Assembly (NCBI RefSeq): GCF_020524625.1
Contig: NZ_JAIVLL010000003.1
Coordinates: 180,442 to 244,441, forward strand
Length of the DNA: 64,000 nucleotides
Origin: Brevundimonas poindexterae
GTDB lineage: Bacteria; Pseudomonadota; Alphaproteobacteria; Caulobacterales; Caulobacteraceae
Direction of reading: 5' to 3'
In this document: in pieces, positions 8,427 to 17,929 of the stretch
Numbering within the stretch: position 1 is the first letter of the stretch
Layout: the number at the start of each line of letters is the position of its first letter
Notes under the pieces: model-generated
The model's database searches: none
What the model saw: the letters and a program-made list of their open reading frames with translations, nothing else
What the model was told of the DNA's origin: nothing
Translations under genes and position numbers: made by a program

Positions 8427-11400
8427 TCGCGTGTATTGGGCCTGCGGTCCCGGCGCTCGCCGGGCCTGCGGCTCTCGCGCCGCCAACGGACGGACAGGCT
8501 GGCTTCGCCTTGTCCGCCGAAGCGCGAGGTCACGGCCAGATTGCGCCGGACCTGCCATTCCACGCTGACGGCAGCGCCGCCCTCTCCGCCGCCGATCACC
8601 TCGAGATAGACGTCATCCGAGATGTAGCGGCCCCCGGCGACGGTGAGGGCCGAAGCCTCGCCGCCGAAGGACAGGCGGTCGAGGCCGGCCAGCTCGCGCA
8701 AGCCCCCGATCACATCGAATCCTCCGCCGCCCGCCAGCGAGGCGACACCGGAGGCCAGCTGGGCCGCCTCGACCGGGGACAGTTGCGACGCCGAACGCCC
8801 GAACAGGACCTGGGACAGGATTTCGTCCTGCGGCAGGGCCGGGGTCGAGGTCAGGGCAATGACGGGCTTGGCCGCCGTTCCGGTCACCCGGATGCTGGCG
8901 GTGAGGACCGGGTCCTCGCGGACCGCTTCGAGGTTGAGGCGGATCAAGGCGGGATCGGTCGACAGTTCAACATAGCCGTCTTCGTCGAAGACGAAGCGCT
9001 TGCCCGCGAACTCGTAATCGCCGCGTGCTACCCGGGCCATGCCCGACAGGGTGGGGCGGGTCAGGGTGCCGCCCACGCGGGCGTCGATGTTCATCAGAAC
9101 GTTCAGGCCCCGGCCCGAGACCTCGACATTGCCACCCCGCGACCGAATGCGGATGTTCAGGCCGATCTGGGGTCCGGCGGCCTGCTGTTCGACCGAATCG
9201 TCGGGGTCACCGCCGGGCCGGTTGATCTCGACGACGTCCATGGTCACGACGCCGTTGTTGCCCGGCAGCTCCGGTTCGATCCGGGCCTCGTCGACCGTCA
9301 GATCGCCTTCCAGCGTGATGTTGCCGTCCGTTGCCCGCGTGACGGTCAGCTCCCCCGACCCGCGCGCCGAGGCGATCTCGTTATCGATCACACGGAAGCG
9401 GCGGAAGTCGAGCTTGAGCGACGAGCCGCTGCCCTCGCGCAGGCCGATACGGCCGCTGCCGCTGACCTCGCCGCCCGCACCGTCTTTGGCCGTAAAAGTC
9501 TGTATCAGGGCGGTGGTGTCGTCGAAGCGGGTGTCCAGCCGCAGGTCGCTGAGGCGCAGACCCGAGGCCGCATCACGGAAGTCGCCCTCCGAGACATTCA
9601 GGGTTCCCGTCAGGCGGGGCGCGTTCAGGGTGCCGCCCAGGGTGGCCTGCGCCTGGACCTGACCCGCCAGACTGCGCTCGCCGCCGGCGAAGACATCCCA
9701 GAGCGGTTTGATCTGGCCGCGAATGTCGACCTCGCCCGACATGGGCTCGGTACGAGCGATGGCGAGACGCAGCGGGGCGGCCGAGGCCACGACCGGCAGG
9801 GTCACGTCGATCCGCGCGTCGACCGACCCTTCGCCGCTGGCGACGAAATCGAGGTTCAGCCGGTTGTCGACCAGGGTGGCATCAAGCGTGCCGCCAATGG
9901 TCATGTTCGAGGGCGCGTCGATGCTGCGCACATTGGCGAGGGACACATTGGCCGATCCGGACAGGTCCTCTCCGGCGCCGCGCAGCGAGACGCGGCCGGT
10001 CACCTGACCGCGCAGGTCCTCAAGGATGGACCCCAGCTCGACGCGGGTCAGGTCGGCCTGGACGACAACGGAGTCCTCGCCCTGCCGCATTTCACCCATC
10101 AGGATCCCGCCCCCGACGGACAGGTCGACGCGGGCCACGCGGCCATCCTCGGCGAAGGCCAGCACCATCGGATTGCGCGTCGAGAATTCGACATCGCGCA
10201 CCTGTCCGCCGCCGGTCAGGGTCAGGGTCTGGGCGGCGTCCGTGCGGGCATAGACGGCATCCCCCTCGAACTGGGCCGGAGTCGGGCCGCCCATGTCGAG
10301 AACAACATGGAAGGGCAGGCGTTCCAGCGAACCGCGACCGCCCAGCTGTAAGGTACGGATCACATAGGGCGAACCGGCAAAGCGCACACCACGCCCGGTG
10401 ATCGCGATCAGCGCCGCATCCTGTCCCGGGGCATCGGTCAGGCGCAGGCGACCGTCGACCTCGCCGGCACTGAGGAAGGCCCCGGGCCGGGCCTGGAACA
10501 CGAGATCGGCCTGTGAGGGGAAGCTGTTCGACAGGCCGATGTAGCCCCGTGCGATCACACCGCCCGCGTCGATGTCCACATCGCTGAGCTGGATGACCTC
10601 ATCGCCGAGATAGAAGTTTGCGACAGCCTTCGCCGGGCCGAAGGCAGAGTCGCCGGTGATGGCCACGCGACCATCCGAAGCGTCGTCGCCCTTGCGGAAG
10701 CTGAGCACCAGTCGGGTATCGCGCAGATCCATGGGACCCACGGCGACCCATTCGAACCCGGCAGTCAGATCAAGGCGCGGCTGGGCCATGGTGCCGGTCA
10801 GGGCGCCGTCGCCCTGCATGGCACCGTCGATCTCGACGGGTCCGACACCAAATGGCCCGGTGGCCGACCAGTCGACCGCCAGCTTCAGCGCGCCGTCCAG
10901 GCCGATCAGACCCTTGGCCGTGGCCTCGCCCTTTTCGCCGTCCAGCTGCGCCTGGGTGACCTCAAGCTGTCCGTTCCGCAGGGTGCCGCCCAGATCGAGG
11001 CTGGGCGAAGGCCCCAGCAGGCGGTCCAGTTCATCCATACCGGTGGCCAGATTGCGTGCCCGGCCGTCGAAGCTGAACGTCCAGGCCCCGGTGGACGGAG
11101 TGCTTGTGGCCCGGATCGGACCGCTGAAGGAGCCTGAAGCCCGGTCGGACAGGGCCGAGACATCGGTGATGTCGGCATTGCCGGAGAACCGCAGGGCGCC
11201 GTTCAGGGCGCGTCCGCCCGAGCCGTTCAGCTGGATGGCGGCCCCATCCAGATCAACCTTGCGCAGGAGCACGGAGCCATCGGTCCCATAGACCAGATCG
11301 GCTTGCAGGCGCGGCGTGGCGCCCAGCAGTCCACCGATCACGCCGGCGCGCGAACCGCCGGACGCGGCAAGAGTGGTAGCAAGGGCATAGCCCCGGTCAC

Positions 11401-12646
11401 CGCCGGTCAGCGACAGCGGGCCCTGAAGCTGCAGGGCGCGATAGCTGGCCAACTCGGTGTTCCGCAGGTCGACCTGGCCCTTGAGCGACCAGTCGGAGGC
11501 CTTGCCCGTGAACGTCCCCGAATAGGTCGAGGCTCCGGCGATCGGCACGCCCGCCAGTCGGGACAGGGAGGGCGTTGCGATGTCGACCGACAGGCCGTCG
11601 GGGCTGCTCAGGTCGTCGACATGGACCTGGCCGTCCACCCTGGTGGTGATGTTGTCGGCGTAGAGGCGCCAGGCGACGGCCTGCACGCCCTCTTGGTTCT
11701 CCAGAGGGATGCCCGCGAGCCCGAACCGTGCCGTCCGGCCGATCCGGTCGATGAAGGGCGCGAACAGGTCCGACCCGCTGAAATTGACGTAGCCCGCAGC
11801 GCGGGCACCCGTGTCGCTGAAGCGCCCCTTCACGCGCAGCGGCACGAAGTCGCCGGTCTGTGCCGTCGCATCGATCACGCGGCCGTTGGCGACGGCAGTA
11901 ATCTCGAACGGCCGGTCGGGCGAATAACCGAGAGCCCCGGCCAGCGGCCCGCCGCGGGCCTCTCGCGCTTCCAGATTGACCTGCATGGTGTCGAGCGAGT
12001 CGCCCAGCGTCGCGTCCAGCTTCAGGAAGTCGCCGGGACGGTCGAGGCTGTAGGCGTCGACCACCGCCGTGGTTCGGCCCTTGCGCAGGACTTCGGCCTC
12101 GCCCTCCAGGCGCCAGTGACCATAGGTCTTGCTGAAGTCCTCGTGCAGTTCGACCTCGGCCGCGAAATGGTCGATGTCGATGTCCAGTGGCATGGCCGAG
12201 GGCGGGTCATTCGACACCTCGACGATCGGCCGCCGCAACAGCTGAATGCGTTCGGCAGTGATCTCGTCGGCATGGAAGCGCTTGCCCAGCAGGGGCAGGT
12301 AGCTCCAGTCCACGCGAAGGTCTGTGACCTCAAGCCAGACGCCTTCTTCGTCGGTGACCGTGACGCGGGCGATGGTGAAGTCGTTGAACAGATCGCCTGA
12401 CAGGCCTTCGACATTGATGCGACCGTACCGGCCGACCTTCTTGCCGTTGGCGAAGGTGCTGACCAGTTCGCGGCCCGCGTCGCTGAGCAGATAGGCCCGT
12501 CCGCCCAGCAGGGCGATGCCCAGCAGGACCACGAGAACGCCCATGCCAATGCCGACGCCGATCGCGATGCGGCGCGCCAGCGATCGCTTCTTCCGGGTCT
12601 CGGCCGGGGTATCAGGCTCGGAGGAGGGCGGGGCGGGGTCGGTCAA
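8423..12646 (-). CDS. tamB: Translocation and assembly module inner-membrane component TamB
   Basis: A 1407-residue protein with one N-terminal membrane anchor (IAIGVGIGMGVLVVLLGIALLGG, about residues 27-49), a long beta-rich, repetitive periplasmic region, and a C-terminal DUF490/TamB domain (RGDYEFAGKRFVFDEDGYV through PQDEILSQVLFGRSASQLSP). TamB bridges inner and outer membrane and works with TamA in outer-membrane protein insertion and phospholipid transport. Its ATG overlaps the tamA stop by four bases, so it is second in a tamA-tamB operon. Length is in the usual 1200-1400 range. Confidence 0.93.
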   Translation of the reverse strand: MTDPAPPSSEPDTPAETRKKRSLARRIAIGVGIGMGVLVVLLGIALLGGRAYLLSDAGRELVSTFANGKKVGRYGRINVEGLSGDLFNDFTIARVTVTDEEGVWLEVTDLRVDWSYLPLLGKRFHADEITAERIQLLRRPIVEVSNDPPSAMPLDIDIDHFAAEVELHEDFSKTYGHWRLEGEAEVLRKGRTTAVVDAYSLDRPGDFLKLDATLGDSLDTMQVNLEAREARGGPLAGALGYSPDRPFEITAVANGRVIDATAQTGDFVPLRVKGRFSDTGARAAGYVNFSGSDLFAPFIDRIGRTARFGLAGIPLENQEGVQAVAWRLYADNITTRVDGQVHVDDLSSPDGLSVDIATPSLSRLAGVPIAGASTYSGTFTGKASDWSLKGQVDLRNTELASYRALQLQGPLSLTGGDRGYALATTLAASGGSRAGVIGGLLGATPRLQADLVYGTDGSVLLRKVDLDGAAIQLNGSGGRALNGALRFSGNADITDVSALSDRASGSFSGPIRATSTPSTGAWTFSFDGRARNLATGMDELDRLLGPSPSLDLGGTLRNGQLEVTQAQLDGEKGEATAKGLIGLDGALKLAVDWSATGPFGVGPVEIDGAMQGDGALTGTMAQPRLDLTAGFEWVAVGPMDLRDTRLVLSFRKGDDASDGRVAITGDSAFGPAKAVANFYLGDEVIQLSDVDIDAGGVIARGYIGLSNSFPSQADLVFQARPGAFLSAGEVDGRLRLTDAPGQDAALIAITGRGVRFAGSPYVIRTLQLGGRGSLERLPFHVVLDMGGPTPAQFEGDAVYARTDAAQTLTLTGGGQVRDVEFSTRNPMVLAFAEDGRVARVDLSVGGGILMGEMRQGEDSVVVQADLTRVELGSILEDLRGQVTGRVSLRGAGEDLSGSANVSLANVRSIDAPSNMTIGGTLDATLVDNRLNLDFVASGEGSVDARIDVTLPVVASAAPLRLAIARTEPMSGEVDIRGQIKPLWDVFAGGERSLAGQVQAQATLGGTLNAPRLTGTLNVSEGDFRDAASGLRLSDLRLDTRFDDTTALIQTFTAKDGAGGEVSGSGRIGLREGSGSSLKLDFRRFRVIDNEIASARGSGELTVTRATDGNITLEGDLTVDEARIEPELPGNNGVVTMDVVEINRPGGDPDDSVEQQAAGPQIGLNIRIRSRGGNVEVSGRGLNVLMNIDARVGGTLTRPTLSGMARVARGDYEFAGKRFVFDEDGYVELSTDPALIRLNLEAVREDPVLTASIRVTGTAAKPVIALTSTPALPQDEILSQVLFGRSASQLSPVEAAQLASGVASLAGGGGFDVIGGLRELAGLDRLSFGGEASALTVAGGRYISDDVYLEVIGGGEGGAAVSVEWQVRRNLAVTSRFGGQGEASLSVRWRRESRRPGERRDRRPNTRD

Positions 12647-14433
12647 AACGCCTGGCCGATACTGATGTAGATCTGGAAGTCGGCATCCGCCGGGCGGCGC
12701 TCGAGCGGGAAGGCGATGTCGGCGCGGATCGGACCGAAGGGCAGGTTGTAGCGCACACCGGCGCCGACCCCGTACCTCAGATTATTGAAGTTCGGCGTCT
12801 CCTGGAATCCGATGGCGCCCGCGTCGACGAACACCACGGCGCCGAAATTGCGGCCCAGATCGCGGCGCACTTCCAGGGAGGTTTCGAACAGCGACAGGCC
12901 GCCGCGCGGGGTGTCGTCGGGCAGGCGGGGGGCTACCCCCTGATAGGCAAAGCCGCGAACCGAGCCACCTCCGCCCGAGTAGAACAGGCGGTCCGACGGG
13001 ATGCTCAACTCATCGCCGCCCAGGATGCTGCCGAGGCGCAGGCGGCCGGCGATGATGGTGCGGCCTTCGGAGTCGATCGGCACATAGGTCGTGGCCTGGG
13101 CTTCGGCGCGCAGGAAGGCGAGGCTGTCCTCGCCCGCCACCACGGTCGGCTGGGCCGATACGGTCAGGCGCCACCCGCTGGTCGGATTCAACGGATCGTT
13201 CGACCGGTCCATATAGCTGCTGCCGCGCAGGGTCAGCAGCGCGAGGTCGCGGTCGGATTTGACCGGAAGCTGGGTGATCGGATCGAACCGGCTTTCGGAA
13301 TACTGCCCCGCGTCCAGCCCGATCCCGTAGCTGAAGTAGGAGGTCCGCCCGAGGCGCTGGTTCAGGTCGGCCGCAAGGCTGATGCCGGTCCGGCGATAGG
13401 CGTCAGTATCTTCATTGACGATGGCTGCCGACAGTTTGGCGGTGCGTCCGGGACGGCGCCAGTGCGGCAGGCTGAGGTCCACACCCAGACGGCTGTCGAT
13501 GCCGGCCAGCCGCGCTTGATAGCGCAGGGTGTCGGCCCGTCCGAAGCGGTTGTAGTGGGTCCAGATGAAGTCGACGCCGGCGCCTTCGGCCGTGGACAGG
13601 GTGGCGCCGGCTTCGAGAACACGGGCCGGGCGGTCGGTCAGGCTGACGATGACGGGGCGGTTGCCGTCCGGTGTCGTCTGGCCCGGCGGCGAGAGGGCCA
13701 CCCCCACGCCGTCATAGACGCCTGTTTCTAGCAGGCGCCGTTCCAGCTCGGCGACGTTCTCGGGGTCATACACATCCCCTTCATCCCAGGGCGCCAGGCC
13801 GGCGACCCAGCGCGGATTGGTGACGCCCCGGGTCTGCAGCACCACGCCGTCAAGGGTGACCAGTGAGCCGGAATCGATCCGATACTCCGGCTCGACCGTA
13901 TGGGTCGCATGGTCGACCACGACACGACGTGTCTCGGCCTTGGCATCGGCATAGCCGCGACGCGTCAGACCGGCGACGATGCGGCCTTCTGCGGCGATCA
14001 CATCGATGGCACGGCCGGGCGCGCCGGGCTCCAGGTCGATCTCCGAGCGGACCTCGGCCTCGATCCCGGGCAAGGGAGTCTCGTCGGTCCAGGTCACCGT
14101 CGGCTCGGTCAGAACGAAACGCTGACCGGTGTCGATCAGGATGACGGCGACCGGCGTCTCCTCGCCCTCGACCAGATCCTCGATCTGGGCCTGGTAATAG
14201 CCCTCCGACCGCAACAGCGCCTCTGCGGCTTCAGCGGCGGCACGGGCATGACGGCGCGCCTCGAACCGGCTGGCGGGCGGACCGTCGACCTCGCCGATGA
14301 CCTCGATGATCCGGTCGCGCAGCTCGTCATCCATATTGCCGCGAACGCGCGCCTTCGGGTCCGCCAGCGCCGGGCTGGCGGACAGGCTGAAGACCGCGAG
14401 GGCGGTCAGCAGGAAGGTTCGGTTCTTCAGCAA
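12643..14433 (-). CDS. tamA: Outer-membrane assembly protein TamA (Omp85 family)
   Basis: A 596-residue Omp85 protein. A signal peptide is seen at the start (NRTFLLTALAVFSLSASPALA), followed by POTRA-type repeats (to about residue 270) and a C-terminal beta-barrel containing the surface-loop motif GGGSVRGFAYQGVAP and a terminal strand ending in ISIGQAF with the aromatic last residue needed for BAM recognition. It inserts into the outer membrane and partners with TamB. No ATG allows the signal peptide, so the start appears to be TTG at 14433; the ribosome site in front of it is weak. Confidence 0.92.
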   Translation of the reverse strand: MLKNRTFLLTALAVFSLSASPALADPKARVRGNMDDELRDRIIEVIGEVDGPPASRFEARRHARAAAEAAEALLRSEGYYQAQIEDLVEGEETPVAVILIDTGQRFVLTEPTVTWTDETPLPGIEAEVRSEIDLEPGAPGRAIDVIAAEGRIVAGLTRRGYADAKAETRRVVVDHATHTVEPEYRIDSGSLVTLDGVVLQTRGVTNPRWVAGLAPWDEGDVYDPENVAELERRLLETGVYDGVGVALSPPGQTTPDGNRPVIVSLTDRPARVLEAGATLSTAEGAGVDFIWTHYNRFGRADTLRYQARLAGIDSRLGVDLSLPHWRRPGRTAKLSAAIVNEDTDAYRRTGISLAADLNQRLGRTSYFSYGIGLDAGQYSESRFDPITQLPVKSDRDLALLTLRGSSYMDRSNDPLNPTSGWRLTVSAQPTVVAGEDSLAFLRAEAQATTYVPIDSEGRTIIAGRLRLGSILGGDELSIPSDRLFYSGGGGSVRGFAYQGVAPRLPDDTPRGGLSLFETSLEVRRDLGRNFGAVVFVDAGAIGFQETPNFNNLRYGVGAGVRYNLPFGPIRADIAFPLERRPADADFQIYISIGQAF

Positions 14434-14496
14434 GGGTGACCCGGACGGCAGGAGCGGCGGACGATCATCGCCGGCAGGGCCGGGACGACGGCCTTA

Positions 14497-14760
14497 TCAA
14501 TAGAACATCGTGTCAGAGTCAGGGCGAACCGATTCTTCCGACGTACGATCGTCGGTCGGCAGGGTGGGCGGAGGCTGGACCGGCATCTCCGCTTCGGCGG
14601 GCGGTTCGACCGGCTCGGGCTGCATCGGAACCTCGGGCTCGGCGACTTCCGGACCAATGGGCTCCAGCCCTTCATCCGCCGGCGGATTGTCGCAGGCCGA
14701 CAGGGCGAGCATCGCCGCTGCAATACCGGCGAGGCCGGTCAGTGTGAGTGCCTTGGTCAT
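14497..14760 (-). CDS. Small proline-rich lipoprotein
   Basis: An 87-residue predicted lipoprotein: signal MTKALTLTGLAGIAAAML followed by the lipobox LSAC (Cys at about residue 22), then a flexible acidic tail rich in Pro and Glu (PEVAEPEVPMQPEPVEPP). No catalytic domain is visible. The ATG at 14760 has a good ribosome site (GAGGGGA); a longer frame exists upstream but would bury the signal. Likely outer-membrane-anchored with an unknown role; it lies upstream of tamA on the same strand with a 63-base gap. Confidence 0.72.
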   Translation of the reverse strand: MTKALTLTGLAGIAAAMLALSACDNPPADEGLEPIGPEVAEPEVPMQPEPVEPPAEAEMPVQPPPTLPTDDRTSEESVRPDSDTMFY

Positions 14761-14931
14761 GAAGATTCCCCTCGATCGACGAACAGCCGTGGTCAGCATG
14801 AAATGCCCGGCTTCGCAAGGTGTTCCCCGCGCCATGCAACCTGCCGGGACACGGGCGACAACCCTGACGGGCATGTGGCAACCATTCCTTTTACATCTTG
14901 TGCGACGGTGCCGGCCTTCGGGAGGCTTCGA

Positions 14932-16674
14932 ATGCCGGATTCAGGTTATGCGATCGTTGCGGAGGTCCGCCACAGGGAGCTGAAAACGCGACTGGGGCTG
15001 GGGGCGTTCATCGGCGTCACCGCGTTTGTCGTGGCGCCGTCAATCTGGCCCATTGTCTGGTACAGCGCCGTCCTGCTGGGACAGGTTCTGGACGAGATCG
15101 TTTTTTCGCCGCTGCGTCGAAACCCTCGTGTGCCTCCTTCTGCGGCGCGAAAGATCATGTGCTGCCTCTCGGCGGCGCTCAATGTGGCCATTTATTCCTC
15201 CATCTCGGCCTATTGCTGGCTCTATGGCGGAGAGGTCGGGCGTGTCTTCGCGACCGTCCAGGTGGCCGGCGGCCTGCTACACGTCAGCCTGCATATGCAT
15301 CACCAGCGCGCCTTGCTGCTGTCGGCGGCCATCCCTCATGGGCTCTACTTCCTCGGCTTGCCGATCCTGTGGGCGGCGTGGAACGGCGTCTGGTATGAAA
15401 TGCTGGTGGCGGTGGGATGCGCGCTCTATCTCGGCCACCTTGTCGTGGCCGTCCGTCAGAACTCCGCCACGACCATGGCGCTCAGGGAAGCCAATCGAAA
15501 GGCCGACGAGGAACGGGCCCGGGCCCAGGTAGCCAATGCGGCCAAGTCGGACTTCCTGGCGACCATCAGCCACGAGATTCGCACCCCGATGAATGCGGTC
15601 ATCTCTGCGGCCAATCTGCTCAAGGCCAGCGAGCTTCAACCCGCCCAACGTGACCATGTGGCCATGCTGGTGGACGCGGGCGATGTGCTGATGGGTCTGC
15701 TCAACGATGTGCTCGACTTCTCCAAGATTGAGGCCGGAAAGATGGAGCTGGAGCACGCCGAGATGGACGTGCGCGAGCGCATGGTCGCCCTGTCGCGCCT
15801 GTGGGAAGCGCGGGCCAGTGCCTCTGGTCTGAAGCTGGTCATGGCCGTCGACGATGCGGTGCCCGAGCGGGTCTGGACCGATCCCCTGCGGGTTCAGCAG
15901 ATCCTGTTCAACCTCATTTCAAATGCCGTGAAGTTCACCGAGGCCGGACAGGTCACGGTTCATGCCGGATGGTGTGAGCGACTTGGGGGCCTGCGCATCG
16001 AGGTCACGGACACCGGCTGCGGCATCCCCGAGGACCGCCTGCCCCACATTTTCGAGAGCTTCGAACAGGTCGAGGCCGGCACGACCCGTCGCTACGGCGG
16101 CACGGGGCTGGGCCTGGCGATCAGCCGCCGGCTGGCGCGCCTGATGGGCGGGGACCTGACGGTCGTGAGCACGCCCGGCGAAGGGTCCTGCTTCGTGCTG
16201 GAGGTCCCGGTCGCCCTTGAGGGGCAGGCAGCCGCCGACCCCGATGTTGTCGAGCCCGAAGCCATCACGCTGGCGGGCATGTCGATTCTCGTGGTCGATG
16301 ATCACGAGGTGAACCGCCGCATCCTGTCCCTCCTGCTCGAGCCGCATGGCTGCGACCTGACCCTGGCCGAGAACGGGGCAGAGGCCGTGGAGCTGGGTGC
16401 GACGCGCCGGTTCGACGCCATTCTGATGGATATGCAGATGCCGGTGATGGATGGGCTGGAGGCCTCGCGTCGCCTGCGGGAGCAAGGCGCCAACCGCGAT
16501 ACGCCGGTTATCGCCCTGACGGCCAATGCCATGGATACACACCGCGCGGCATGGGACGGGATCGGCGTCGCCGACTTCCTGACGAAGCCGATCGATCCGG
16601 TGCGGCTGTTCAACAGCCTCGCCCAGGCCTGCGCGTCGCGGTCGACCGCCCCGACGCTGGCCGAGGTTGCCTAG
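14932..16674 (+). CDS. Membrane-bound hybrid sensor histidine kinase/response regulator
   Basis: A 580-residue hybrid kinase. Residues about 25-175 hold a cluster of hydrophobic helices with no periplasmic loop of any size, so the sensor is the membrane domain itself. HisKA follows with phospho-acceptor H214 in TISHEIRTPM, then HATPase_c with N-box N331, DTGCGIPE and GGTGLGLAISRR, and a C-terminal receiver with phospho-acceptor D500 in LMDMQMPVMDG. ATG at 14932 is preceded by GGGAGG; an upstream ATG at 14803 has no support. No partner response regulator is adjacent; its phosphate may go to a separate Hpt protein. It converges with the CoA-transferase gene, overlapping by four bases. Confidence 0.9.
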   Translation: MPDSGYAIVAEVRHRELKTRLGLGAFIGVTAFVVAPSIWPIVWYSAVLLGQVLDEIVFSPLRRNPRVPPSAARKIMCCLSAALNVAIYSSISAYCWLYGGEVGRVFATVQVAGGLLHVSLHMHHQRALLLSAAIPHGLYFLGLPILWAAWNGVWYEMLVAVGCALYLGHLVVAVRQNSATTMALREANRKADEERARAQVANAAKSDFLATISHEIRTPMNAVISAANLLKASELQPAQRDHVAMLVDAGDVLMGLLNDVLDFSKIEAGKMELEHAEMDVRERMVALSRLWEARASASGLKLVMAVDDAVPERVWTDPLRVQQILFNLISNAVKFTEAGQVTVHAGWCERLGGLRIEVTDTGCGIPEDRLPHIFESFEQVEAGTTRRYGGTGLGLAISRRLARLMGGDLTVVSTPGEGSCFVLEVPVALEGQAAADPDVVEPEAITLAGMSILVVDDHEVNRRILSLLLEPHGCDLTLAENGAEAVELGATRRFDAILMDMQMPVMDGLEASRRLREQGANRDTPVIALTANAMDTHRAAWDGIGVADFLTKPIDPVRLFNSLAQACASRSTAPTLAEVA

Positions 16675-17747
16675 GACCAGCGGGCCAGGGCGTCGGCGAT
16701 ATCTGCGGGACCAGCTGATGCCTCCGCCGCCGGGCGCGTGCCGTTGAACACCGGCGCCGGGGCAGGGCCCCCTTCGGCTGTGAAGGTGCCGCGGGCCCGG
16801 TTGTGGGCATTGCTCACGGCTTCTCCCAGGCTGAGCACGGGGGTGACACAGGCCTCGGTCCCGGCGAACCGGGCAGTCCAGTCGTCCCGGTCCCGCTTCG
16901 CGAAAATTGCGGCGAACCGGTCGGTAATCTCGCCCCACCGGCTGCGGTCGTATTGCGGCGCGTCCTCGGGCGTCAGGTCCAGTCCGGCCAGCAGGGCGGC
17001 ATAGAATCGGGGCTCCAGAGCCCCCACTGCGACCTCGCCCCCGTCGCGACAGCGATAGCAGCGATAGAAGGGTGTCGATCCGTCCAGCAGGTTTGCGTCG
17101 CGCGCGTCGGTCCACAGCCCCTGCGCTTTCAGCGCATGGAACAGGGCGGTCATCAGGGCCACGCCATCGGTCATGGCGACGTCGATTACCGCTCCCCGCC
17201 CGGTCGTTCGGGCCTGCAAAAGCCCGGCCAGCAGGCCGATCGCCCCCATCATCGCGCCGCCGGCATAGTCACCGACCAGATTGAGCGGCGGTCGCGCCGG
17301 TCGATCCGCTTCGCCAAAGGTGCTCAACGCGCCACTCAGGGCCAGATAGTTGATGTCGTGCCCGACGGCATCCGCCAGCGGCCCGGTCTGGCCCCAGCCG
17401 GTGACCCTTGCGAACACCAGACCCGGATTGCGCGCCATGCAGGGCTCGGGCCCCAGACCCAGCCGCTCCATCACGCCGGGACGAAACCCTTCGATCAGCC
17501 CGTGGCTTTGCGCAACCAGATCCAGCACCCGGGCATGGTCCTGCGGGTCTTTCAGATTGACCGGCACGGCCGTCCGCCCCCGGTGCAGGATGGCACCGCC
17601 CACCTCGGTGAACACTGCGGCCGCCGCGCTCTCTGACCGGGTCAGCCGCACAACGTCCGCGCCCAGATCGGCCAGCATCATGCCCAGAAAGGTGACGGGG
17701 CCCAGTCCGTCGAACTCAACAATGCGCAGGCCGGTCAGCGGAGACAT
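16671..17747 (-). CDS. CaiB/BaiF-type CoA-transferase, alpha-methylacyl-CoA racemase-like
   Basis: A 358-residue class III CoA-transferase family protein. It starts MSPLTGLRIVEFDGLGPVTFLGMMLADLGADVVRL and contains GFRPGVMERLGLGPE, VFARVTGWGQTGPLADAVGHDINYLALSG and LVGDYAGGAMM, all typical of alpha-methylacyl-CoA racemases, which epimerise 2-methylacyl-CoAs in branched-chain fatty acid breakdown. The racemase His (in VGHDINY) and Asp (in VGDYAG) are both present, which favours racemase over transferase. Confidence 0.85.
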   Translation of the reverse strand: MSPLTGLRIVEFDGLGPVTFLGMMLADLGADVVRLTRSESAAAAVFTEVGGAILHRGRTAVPVNLKDPQDHARVLDLVAQSHGLIEGFRPGVMERLGLGPEPCMARNPGLVFARVTGWGQTGPLADAVGHDINYLALSGALSTFGEADRPARPPLNLVGDYAGGAMMGAIGLLAGLLQARTTGRGAVIDVAMTDGVALMTALFHALKAQGLWTDARDANLLDGSTPFYRCYRCRDGGEVAVGALEPRFYAALLAGLDLTPEDAPQYDRSRWGEITDRFAAIFAKRDRDDWTARFAGTEACVTPVLSLGEAVSNAHNRARGTFTAEGGPAPAPVFNGTRPAAEASAGPADIADALARWS

Positions 17748-17793
17748 GAAATTGACCTAGCGCCTGTCATTGAAAACAGCCACGGATTTCGGC

Positions 17794-17822
17794 TTGCCCC
17801 CACATGCGACCGCACCTATGTT
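17794..17822 (+). promoter_or_regulatory. Sigma-70-type promoter of tRNA-Lys
   Basis: TTGCCC (17794-17799) and TATGTT (17817-17822) are separated by exactly 17 bases and lie 24 bases upstream of the mature tRNA 5' end, the expected position for its housekeeping promoter. Confidence 0.5.
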
Positions 17823-17845
17823 CCGCGCCGTCCGAAATGACGGAT

Positions 17846-17922
17846 GCGCCCCTAGCTCAGTTGGTTAGAGCATCTGACTTTTAATCAGAGGGTCCTCGGT
17901 TCGAGCCCGAGGGGGCGTACCA
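17846..17922 (+). tRNA. tRNA-Lys (anticodon UUU)
   Basis: A complete 77-base cloverleaf with encoded CCA. The acceptor stem GCGCCCC pairs with GGGGCGT, the D arm contains GCTCAGTTGGTTAGAGC, the anticodon arm is TCTGA-CTTTTAA-TCAGA with anticodon TTT, and the T arm contains GGTTCGAGCCC. The discriminator is A. Pair 1-72 is a G-U wobble. The cognate class I lysyl-tRNA synthetase is in the same window at 42590. Confidence 0.97.
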
Positions 17923-17929
17923 TCCCCTG

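Noticed and set aside
8510..10351. A 613-codon open frame on the plus strand
   Set aside because: It is antisense to tamB; long antisense frames are expected in GC-rich genes and no family match is visible.
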